In this document: piece after piece, positions 7,458-13,418 of the stretch
Numbering within the stretch: the first letter of the stretch is position 1
Layout of the letters: each line of letters starts with the position of its first letter
Assembly (NCBI GenBank): GCA_964495085.1
Contig: CAZBUK010000099.1
Location: 1 to 13,418, forward strand
Origin: CAZBUK01 sp964495085
GTDB lineage: Bacteria; Bacteroidota; Ignavibacteria; T3Sed10-11
Direction of reading: 5' to 3'
DNA length: 13,418 nt
Program-made: the position numbers and the translations under genes
Notes under the pieces: model-generated
The model's database searches: none
What the model saw: the letters and a program-made list of their open reading frames with translations, nothing else
What the model was told of the DNA's origin: nothing

Positions 7458-10442
7458 CTATTTTAGAAAAACCATGCGTTTTACTTCGACCGACGAACCC
7501 GCCTGCAGGCGGTAGAAGTATGTGCCGCTCGAGAGATTGTCCGCTGTGAAATTGACGCTGTACCGGCCGGGAGCTTTCATTTCGTCAACGAGGGTTTGCA
7601 CGAGCCTTCCCAGCATGTCGTATACTCTCAGGGTAACGTCGGCGACCTCGGCTATATGAAACTCTATCTGAGTGGACGGATTAAACGGATTCGGATAATT
7701 ATAAGAGAGGTAAAATTCCGTCGGAATTTCCTCCGGCGTGTCGACCGATACAGTCGTCGGCACATAGCCCCTCAGCCAGGTAAGTGCGGGGCGTTCCGTT
7801 CCGTTGGCGTTGACCAGGTGCATTTGTTGTTCGGGGCGCCAGCTGCCCAGCCTCCATCCCCAAAACGTAATGCCCGCGACTGCCGGATGTCCCCACAACA
7901 CAGGAAATACGCGCTGGTATTCCGCCAATTGCGCTTCATCGGTAAGTCCTGCGACATCGAATTCCGTCACAATGATGGGGAGCCCCCTTGTTGCCAGCGA
8001 ATTCAGCCGGTTGTTCAACGCGGAGACGGTCGTGGTCTGGGTGGTAAAATAATGGCCTTGGAGGCCGATCGCATCGATGAGATCTCTTTCGAGCAGCAGA
8101 TCGACAATCGCCAGATAGCTGTTGACAGCCGCTTCTCCTCCCAGAATTCCGTATTCATTGAGCATGAGTTTGGTTGATGCGGGAAATTTATCCCGGGCCA
8201 TTTCGAATGCCCTGATCAGCCAATCCCAACCGGTCTCGCCTTGTCCGCCCAACGCGTCGCGGTACGGTGCGGGGGGACGTCCGGGGAGCATTTCATTGAC
8301 AACTTCAAGGTAGTCGATATCGTCGTATCGATCTGCGACCGCCTGAAACCAATTATCCACGGCTGCGAGTTGTTCTTCTTCGGACAGATCCGAAATCCAT
8401 GCGGGCTGCTGCGATCCCCACACGAGAACATGGAAACGGAAGGACCATCCGTTGTTCTTCGCGAGATTGTATGCATTGTCGAGCGCCCCCCAACTCCAGG
8501 TGGACGGATCGGGATTCGAGTTAGGCTGCACGCTACCCCATTTCCCCGCATTTTCGGGAGTGACCTGGTTCCAATAACTCTGGAAGAGAGGCGGATTCAC
8601 TGGTACCTGAGAATTGCTGTATATATTTCCGAGAAATTTACTATGCCCGGTCGCAAGCGGCGGGCCCTCGTAAATAAATATCGGGTCGATATCGGTTGAG
8701 CCGGGCTCCATATTGTCGAGATTCTGTACCGTATAGTAGAGATCTGCCCGGCCGAATGCGAGCCGGTCGATGTCGAATCCGGTTTCGCGTCCGCCTATCA
8801 TGAAATTCCGCCTGAGGGAATCTTCTTCAACGGTGAAGGTAATTCCCTCGCTATGAAAGTTCCCGGTCGAAATATTTATCCATTTCCAGACCTGGGTACC
8901 GGCACCGCCGCGATCATGGACTACGTCATTCGGCTCAGTGAAGCCGCCGACGTCGACCTGGTTGACGATACGCCAATCGACCGGCACTTCGAAGTTCTTT
9001 TCGCCGAATCCTTCGGGATAGAAGAAGCTGTCGTCATCTGCTCCGTCGGGACCGACACGCACCCGAGCAAACAGATTATACTCGCCGGCGGCGGGGAAGG
9101 TCAACTCGTACTTTATGACGTGGTTCTCGCTGATAGGTCTCTGCCAGGCATCCCCCGGCTGCGGCGATACATCCCACCAATCGTTATTTATCCGGACGAA
9201 AGTAATATCGCTGTCTTCAAGGACGCTGAATTCACTACCGACCTCGCCCGACTCGGCTTCTACGATTATCGGCATTGCGAGGATCTCGAGATTGTCCGGA
9301 TCGATTATCCGAAGGTTATCGATGTATATCGCATTGCCCGTATTACCCGAGATATTGAAATGAATCGGCGCACGGATATAGGTCGACGTATCGTTCACCT
9401 CGAACTCCATGGTGAATTCCTGCCACGTTCCCGCGGGGATACTTGCGTTATGTATGCGGCCGCCCGGAAACTCGTTGAAGCTATAATTGCCTACGGTGAA
9501 GTGGAGCGCGGCCCCGGGATTCTGGGCTTGCGCCCAGATCGAATAGAGATATGTTTTTCCGGGCACCACCAGCACACTTTCGGCGATAACCTGAATGGAC
9601 CAGGCATTCGGTCCGAGAGTATTCACCACAGCTCTCAATGCATTATTTCCATGTTGAACGGGATCGGTCACTATCTCAAAATCGGCTGCCGCACCATCTC
9701 CTACTTCAATCACCCATCCTTCGATTCCGTTGACCAGATCGTCGACGGGACCGGGCTCCGTTTTCTCGAAACTGCCGTTGACGTTGGCCGGTCCGTATGA
9801 TACCGGCGGATCGGGATCTTCTTCGTCCTCCTCGCCGTAGCCTGCGAGATCATCGAGCAATATTCTTCCCCGTGTCGTATCGGCTTCGCTCCCGATAATT
9901 ATCTGCATCTGGATTTCGGTAATTTTATCGGGATATAGTACGGAATCGTAGACGTCCAATTCCCATTCCGGTATAGCAAAAGCTGCGAACGGAAGCAGAA
10001 TCTGCTTCCACTCACCGGTCGTATCCGCGAGCAACCCGGGGATCGTAAATTGCCACTGTTCGGTACCGCCGGAACTCTCTATGAAGAGCTTCACGGTAAA
10101 ACCGGCGATGCCTTCCGGGTCGGCTACATCAAGCGCCTTATAATACAGACTCAAGCCCTCGTGTGCGGAAAGGTCGTCATGGTAATCGCCCAATGGATTA
10201 ATCTGTATATCATAGCTCCCGCCCCATGATTCTCCCGAGACGATTTGGTATGTCCAATCGAGTGAGCCGGTTCCTTCGACAAAATCATCGGAGGTTGCAA
10301 GAGTTGCACTACTGCCGCCGTTTTGCCAACTATTGAGCGTCGTATGATCGTCGAAGCTTTCTACCGTCTGGCCGAACGCCGTTCCGATCGCTAAGCATAT
10401 CAGAACCACAACCGGCGCTAAGATATAATTGAGTGCTCTCAT
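7458..10442 (-). CDS. Modular GH10 endo-1,4-beta-xylanase, T9SS-secreted
   Basis: A 994-residue secreted xylanase (numbering from the ATG at 10442). Residues 1-24 are a signal peptide ending 'GTAFG|Q'. A first beta-sandwich (about 28-203) ends in 'ILLDDLAGYG' and looks carbohydrate-binding. An acidic linker 'EEDEEDPDPP' follows. A second domain (about 215-382), from 'NVNGSFE' to 'AIYIDNLRIID', is CBM4/9/22-like, the type often fused to GH10. A third domain (about 390-580) opens with 'IIVEAESGEVGSEF', recalling CBM6/CBM35, and is less certain. The GH10 barrel spans about 590-893. It shows H671 and W675 in 'FHVLVWGSQQPAW', acid/base E717 in 'YLEVVNEM' and nucleophile E827 in 'IIVTEFDVAG'. Residues about 908-994 are a type IX secretion sorting domain ('YNYPNPFNPST', 'VYDMLGRLV', 'GTYFYRL'). 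Export through the outer membrane, with release or surface attachment, is inferred. It should act first on polymeric xylan. Confidence 0.96.
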   Translation of the reverse strand: MRALNYILAPVVVLICLAIGTAFGQTVESFDDHTTLNSWQNGGSSATLATSDDFVEGTGSLDWTYQIVSGESWGGSYDIQINPLGDYHDDLSAHEGLSLYYKALDVADPEGIAGFTVKLFIESSGGTEQWQFTIPGLLADTTGEWKQILLPFAAFAIPEWELDVYDSVLYPDKITEIQMQIIIGSEADTTRGRILLDDLAGYGEEDEEDPDPPVSYGPANVNGSFEKTEPGPVDDLVNGIEGWVIEVGDGAAADFEIVTDPVQHGNNALRAVVNTLGPNAWSIQVIAESVLVVPGKTYLYSIWAQAQNPGAALHFTVGNYSFNEFPGGRIHNASIPAGTWQEFTMEFEVNDTSTYIRAPIHFNISGNTGNAIYIDNLRIIDPDNLEILAMPIIVEAESGEVGSEFSVLEDSDITFVRINNDWWDVSPQPGDAWQRPISENHVIKYELTFPAAGEYNLFARVRVGPDGADDDSFFYPEGFGEKNFEVPVDWRIVNQVDVGGFTEPNDVVHDRGGAGTQVWKWINISTGNFHSEGITFTVEEDSLRRNFMIGGRETGFDIDRLAFGRADLYYTVQNLDNMEPGSTDIDPIFIYEGPPLATGHSKFLGNIYSNSQVPVNPPLFQSYWNQVTPENAGKWGSVQPNSNPDPSTWSWGALDNAYNLAKNNGWSFRFHVLVWGSQQPAWISDLSEEEQLAAVDNWFQAVADRYDDIDYLEVVNEMLPGRPPAPYRDALGGQGETGWDWLIRAFEMARDKFPASTKLMLNEYGILGGEAAVNSYLAIVDLLLERDLIDAIGLQGHYFTTQTTTVSALNNRLNSLATRGLPIIVTEFDVAGLTDEAQLAEYQRVFPVLWGHPAVAGITFWGWRLGSWRPEQQMHLVNANGTERPALTWLRGYVPTTVSVDTPEEIPTEFYLSYNYPNPFNPSTQIEFHIAEVADVTLRVYDMLGRLVQTLVDEMKAPGRYSVNFTADNLSSGTYFYRLQAGSSVEVKRMVFLK

Positions 10443-10448
10443 GACTAT

Positions 10449-10452
10449 CTCC
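10449..10452 (-). promoter_or_regulatory. Shine-Dalgarno that sets the xylanase start
   Basis: On the minus strand GGAG lies 6 nt before the ATG at 10442. The alternative in-frame ATG 15 nt upstream, at 10457, is preceded by 'AACAGTAA' with no purine-rich site. The downstream start is therefore preferred, and it also puts an arginine directly at the front of the signal peptide. Confidence 0.7.
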
Positions 10453-10505
10453 GTCATTTACTGTTTATATATTAGCCGGACTGTAGAACACTTGTCGCTC
10501 ACCGC

Positions 10506-12242
10506 CTAATTTTCGGCAAATGCATACATACCGATCATCGCGCCCACGAATCCGCCGGCGACATGCGTACTTAAGATCGTGCCGTCGGCATCCTCTACGA
10601 GTGGTTTCCAGATTTCGGATTCATATTTATATAAAAAATCGTAGTACTTTCCTCTCGCCCGGATCTTCAGATATACGGGTATATCCGGATTTATTCCGAT
10701 AGCTTCCGCCGCAAGTATGACCGGTTTTCCGTCGGTCCGGCTGCCGGCCTTTTTTTCCACCTGAATCACCGTCTCTCCGTTCCCGTTCATCGTTACTCCG
10801 AGGAAGAAATAAAAATCATCGTTTTGAAAAGCAACGAGTCCGGCAGCATCACCGGTTTCCTGCGGCATGTAGTTCATCATCGCGGAGACCGTTGCGTGCG
10901 CATGCTGCTGCCGCCTCCCGATGAAAGAGGGCTGCATACGTCCTCCGATATGATGCGGTCTGGCCCGGATGAGCAGACCGCCGGGCGACGAACTCAGATC
11001 GTACCAGCGTTCCCGCGGCGTGCGGATGAATGTCCAGTACGGCGCAAGCTCTTCGCTCTCAAACTCCTCCAGCAGACTAAAATTACCCGTCACCGGTACT
11101 GCGGGCCGGGGTTGGGCGGGGAGATCGGGTCTAGGATGTACATATGGAACCTGCGCTTCCCCTTCCAGAATAACGGGCCAGCCGTCGACCCAGCGAACCG
11201 GAAGCAGAAACGTTTCCCTGCCGGTGTTGAAATGTTCTCCCTCATAGGGTCTGACGCCGAGAAACACCGCCCACCACGTTCCGTTCGGTAATTCGACGAA
11301 ATGTGCATGTCCCGTATATCCGACGGGATACTGTCGGGCCGGATCGAGGTGACGCTGAGTCAAAATGGGATTATGCTCGTATGGAATGTACGGACCGAAC
11401 GGGGCTTCGGCTTGAAATACTACCTGCGAATGATCAGGACCGGTCCCGCCCTCCGCCGCAATGAGAATATAGCGGCCGTCCACTTTGATGAGGTGCGGCG
11501 CCTCTATCCATACCGGGTGTTTGGTTATGTCGACTCCTCCGTCGACGATAATCGTCTCTGTTCCCAGCAAACGTTTCGTTTCGGGATCGTACTCCCACAT
11601 CCATATCGATCTGTGCCCGTCGTACAATGACACGCCGCCGGGAGGCGGGCCGTTATGGAGAATATATACTTTTCCGTCGTCATCGAAAAATATCGAAGGG
11701 TCTATGCCGTCCGCTTCGGGCAGCCAGATCGGATCGGACCAGGGTCCCTTCGGGTCGGTTGCCGTAACCAGAAAATTCCCGCCGCCATAGACAATGGTAC
11801 AGAGGAGATAGAAGACGCCGTCGTGATAATTAATCGCCGGCGCGAACAGGCCGTGGGATATTTCCAATCCCTCGAAATTCAGTTGCGAAGGTCGATCGAG
11901 AACGTGGCCGATCTGCGTCCAGTTAACCAGATCTTTGCTGTGAAAGATCGGTATTCCGGGGTAAAAGGAGAACGAAGAATGTACCAGGTAATAATCGTCC
12001 CCTGCACGCACGATGCTCGGGTCGGGATAAAACCCAGCGACAATCGGGTTCTGATATTCGTTTTCCCCGGGGACAAATTCGTCGAAGACGGGATCGTTTC
12101 CCTCGTATAAAAACCAGTGAAAGATCGGATCGCCGTTCCCCGGGCTCCCCGTCGATCCATGAAGATGCAGAGGATTCGAGAGAATGAGTAGACAAAGGGC
12201 AAGGGCAGCTCCGATGAAGCATACATTGTTGAACGGGTTCAT
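10506..12242 (-). CDS. Exported GH43 beta-xylosidase/arabinofuranosidase
   Basis: A 578-residue glycoside hydrolase family 43 enzyme, expected to release xylose or arabinose from xylo-oligosaccharides. The five-bladed propeller spans about residues 62-370. The three catalytic carboxylates are visible: base D74 in 'GFYPDPSIV', pKa-modulating D181 in 'GIDPSIFFDD' and acid E247 in 'WIEAPHLI'. H312 or H314 in 'TGHAHFVELPNG' fits the conserved metal-binding position. Residues about 388-578 form the C-terminal beta-sandwich (GH43_C2-like) found in beta-xylosidases. An N-terminal hydrophobic stretch (about 8-23) suggests export, although the usual Lys/Arg before it is missing. The protein stops at 'GMYAFAEN', where relatives usually continue with a last strand such as 'ADFDYFRY', so it may be about 15 residues short. 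The ATG lies 4 nt after the aldo/keto reductase stop and has only a weak ribosome-binding site, consistent with coupling. Confidence 0.94.
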   Translation of the reverse strand: MNPFNNVCFIGAALALCLLILSNPLHLHGSTGSPGNGDPIFHWFLYEGNDPVFDEFVPGENEYQNPIVAGFYPDPSIVRAGDDYYLVHSSFSFYPGIPIFHSKDLVNWTQIGHVLDRPSQLNFEGLEISHGLFAPAINYHDGVFYLLCTIVYGGGNFLVTATDPKGPWSDPIWLPEADGIDPSIFFDDDGKVYILHNGPPPGGVSLYDGHRSIWMWEYDPETKRLLGTETIIVDGGVDITKHPVWIEAPHLIKVDGRYILIAAEGGTGPDHSQVVFQAEAPFGPYIPYEHNPILTQRHLDPARQYPVGYTGHAHFVELPNGTWWAVFLGVRPYEGEHFNTGRETFLLPVRWVDGWPVILEGEAQVPYVHPRPDLPAQPRPAVPVTGNFSLLEEFESEELAPYWTFIRTPRERWYDLSSSPGGLLIRARPHHIGGRMQPSFIGRRQQHAHATVSAMMNYMPQETGDAAGLVAFQNDDFYFFLGVTMNGNGETVIQVEKKAGSRTDGKPVILAAEAIGINPDIPVYLKIRARGKYYDFLYKYESEIWKPLVEDADGTILSTHVAGGFVGAMIGMYAFAEN

Positions 12243-12246
12243 AGGC

Positions 12247-13233
12247 TTACCATTGTTGATGAACGTATGGTTTAATCAGATTCTCGTATATCTGTTGAAT
12301 TCTGACAAGCTTCTCATGGGTGATGAGTCCGACATCCCGCGCTCCGGCATTCGATGCGACCTGTTCGACGCTCGAAGCCCCGGGAATGATACAGCTCACT
12401 TCCTCGCGCATCAGGATCCAGGTCAGCGCGACGTGAGCCAGCCGTGTATTTCCGGGAAAGATGGACTTCAACCGCTCGACGGCATCAAGTCCCGTTTCGT
12501 AAGGTATCCCTGAAAAGGTCTCTCCCTTATCGAACATTTCCCCGTTTCTGTTATTATACCGATGATCGTTCTCGCCGAAGTGCGTGGATGCGGAAAATTT
12601 CCCGGTGAGGAGTCCGCTTGCGAGCGGCACCCTGACGATGATCCCGACGTTCTTTTCCTTTGCCATCGGAAAGAGGCGCTCTACGGGCCGCTGGCGGAAC
12701 ATGTTGTAAATCACCTGAATCGACGCGACGTTGTCGTATTCCATCGCTTTTATCCCCTCCTCGATCTTCTCTACACTGACTCCCAGCCAGCGTATTTTGC
12801 CCTCCCGCTTCAGGTCATCGAAAGAACCGAAAATTTCGGGACGATAATAGACGGCGGTCGGAGGACAATGCAACTGGATGAGATCGATGCATTCGAGCTG
12901 CATTCGTTTAAGGGATTGCTCGACGTATTTTCTCAGCGCCTCCGGCGTATAGCCTTTGCCGACGTGGGGAGATATTTTTCTACCGCATTTGGTTGCGACG
13001 TAGATCCGTGTATCAGATTCTTTCAGGATATTACCGACGGCTTTTTCGCTTTCACCGCCGGAATAGACATCGGCTGTGTCGATGAAGTTTATCCCCGAGT
13101 CGATGGCTTTTCGGAGGATTTTTCCTGCGCGCGAATGATCGAAAGGGCTTCCCCAGACACCGCCTACCTGCCATGTCCCGAGGGATATTTCTGATACATC
13201 AAATCCTGTCTTACCTAATATTCTCGTATTCAT
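12247..13233 (-). CDS. Aldo/keto reductase
   Basis: This encodes a 328-residue aldo/keto reductase, a cytoplasmic NAD(P)H-dependent carbonyl reductase with a TIM-barrel fold. The catalytic tetrad is visible: D52 and Y57 in 'FIDTADVYSGGES', K82 in 'VATKCGRK' and H122 in 'IQLHCPP'. The C-terminal 'IIPGASSVEQ' segment matches the cofactor-binding region of the family. There is no signal peptide. It is the first gene of the cluster and ends only 4 nt before the GH43 start, so the two are almost certainly co-transcribed and probably translationally coupled. No Shine-Dalgarno sequence precedes the ATG; the upstream bases are AT-rich, which is common in Bacteroidota. The context suggests reduction of a pentose, uronate or related aldehyde, but family members vary widely in substrate and the sequence does not settle it. 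Confidence 0.93.
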   Translation of the reverse strand: MNTRILGKTGFDVSEISLGTWQVGGVWGSPFDHSRAGKILRKAIDSGINFIDTADVYSGGESEKAVGNILKESDTRIYVATKCGRKISPHVGKGYTPEALRKYVEQSLKRMQLECIDLIQLHCPPTAVYYRPEIFGSFDDLKREGKIRWLGVSVEKIEEGIKAMEYDNVASIQVIYNMFRQRPVERLFPMAKEKNVGIIVRVPLASGLLTGKFSASTHFGENDHRYNNRNGEMFDKGETFSGIPYETGLDAVERLKSIFPGNTRLAHVALTWILMREEVSCIIPGASSVEQVASNAGARDVGLITHEKLVRIQQIYENLIKPYVHQQW

Positions 13234-13302
13234 TTTTCATGTTCAGTCATTGGTGTCCAAGATAATTATTGACGAAGTGAACATAGTGGAATATTGCATT
13301 GG

Positions 13303-13329
13303 AAAAGGTATAACTTTATGATACACAAA
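13303..13329 (-). promoter_or_regulatory. Weak Bacteroidota-type promoter candidate
   Basis: Read on the minus strand, TTTG (13329-13326) is followed after 15 nt by TACCTTTT (13310-13303). This resembles the Bacteroidota -33 TTTG and -7 TAnnTTTG elements, with 7 of 8 positions matching in the -7 box. The spacer is shorter than the usual 17 to 23 nt. It would give an untranslated leader of roughly 60 nt before the aldo/keto reductase. No better candidate stood out in the 185-nt leader. Confidence 0.2.
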
Positions 13330-13354
13330 CTATGGGTCCAGTATGATTTATTAC

Positions 13355-13370
13355 TTCAGAAGCTTATGAA
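13355..13370. promoter_or_regulatory. Candidate operator, proximal palindrome
   Basis: A 16-nt imperfect palindrome, TTCAGAAGCTTATGAA, with 14 of 16 positions self-complementary. It shares the outer TTCAGA and TGAA with the distal site at 13394-13409. It sits upstream of the weak promoter-like sequence at 13303-13329. If that promoter is real, the placement would fit an activator better than a repressor. This is inference from position only. Confidence 0.33.
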
Positions 13371-13392
13371 ATTAGAGTAATCGCATGCATAT

Positions 13393-13410
13393 ATTCAGAT
13401 ATATTTGAAT
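13393..13410. promoter_or_regulatory. Candidate operator, distal palindrome
   Basis: An 18-nt imperfect palindrome, ATTCAGATATATTTGAAT, in which 16 of 18 positions are self-complementary. It lies about 160 nt upstream of the first gene of the cluster. Its inner 16 nt have the form TTCAGA-N6-TGAA, which recurs at 13355-13370 with centres 39 nt apart. A repeated dyad of this size ahead of a catabolic operon would suit a dimeric regulator. No regulator gene is in the window, so its identity is unknown. The region is AT-rich, so chance palindromes are a real alternative. Confidence 0.35.
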
Positions 13411-13418
13411 TAGTGTTA

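Noticed and set aside
8853..9800. 315-codon plus-strand open frame opposite the xylanase
   Set aside because: It is fully antisense to conserved xylanase domains and shows no protein family features. Long antisense frames are expected from the codon usage here.
1..13418. CRISPR array, tRNA, rRNA or transposase gene
   Set aside because: No regularly spaced direct repeats, no tRNA-like cloverleaf and no transposase motif were noticed on either strand.

Overview
The window carries seven protein genes, all on the minus strand, so transcription runs from high to low coordinates. Together they form a glucuronoxylan-degradation cluster. The xylanase ends in a type IX secretion system (T9SS) C-terminal sorting domain of the 'YNYPNPFNPST...' type. 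This points to a member of the Bacteroidota/FCB group, and that motif style is common in Balneolota, Rhodothermota, Ignavibacteriota and relatives. Base composition looks close to half G+C in the genes, and the two non-coding flanks are AT-richer. The exact lineage cannot be fixed from the window.

Layout in transcription order. A 185-nt AT-rich leader (13234-13418) holds two related imperfect palindromes and a weak candidate promoter. It is followed by an aldo/keto reductase (13233-12247), an exported GH43 beta-xylosidase/arabinofuranosidase (12242-10506), a large modular GH10 endo-xylanase with three N-terminal beta-sandwich domains and a T9SS tail (10442-7458), an SDR oxidoreductase (7356-6595), a GH67 alpha-glucuronidase with a signal peptide (6576-4378), a GH3 beta-glycosidase without a signal peptide (4225-1931) and a GPH-type sugar:cation symporter (1849-416). 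The last 415 nt (1-415) hold no convincing gene, but contain hairpins and a 96-nt element bounded by imperfect 14-nt inverted repeats.

Inferred joint function. The secreted GH10 enzyme cuts xylan at or outside the cell surface. GH67 removes (4-O-methyl)glucuronate from the resulting aldouronic acids, and GH43 trims xylose or arabinose from oligosaccharides in the periplasm or outside. The GPH symporter imports small products, the cytoplasmic GH3 enzyme finishes hydrolysis, and the two oxidoreductases may process released sugars or uronates. No SusC/SusD pair, regulator gene, xylose isomerase or xylulokinase is present in the window. Gaps between genes are 4, 63, 101, 18, 152 and 81 nt, so a single operon is plausible but internal promoters cannot be excluded.

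For three genes (xylanase, GH67, GH3) the longest open frame starts upstream of the best start. I chose a downstream ATG in each because it alone has a well-placed Shine-Dalgarno sequence and, for the two exported enzymes, gives a normal signal peptide. This looks like a well-organised but recognisable pathway. I saw no clear evidence of a wholly new system. The most open questions are the third xylanase domain, the paired palindromes upstream and the 96-nt element downstream.
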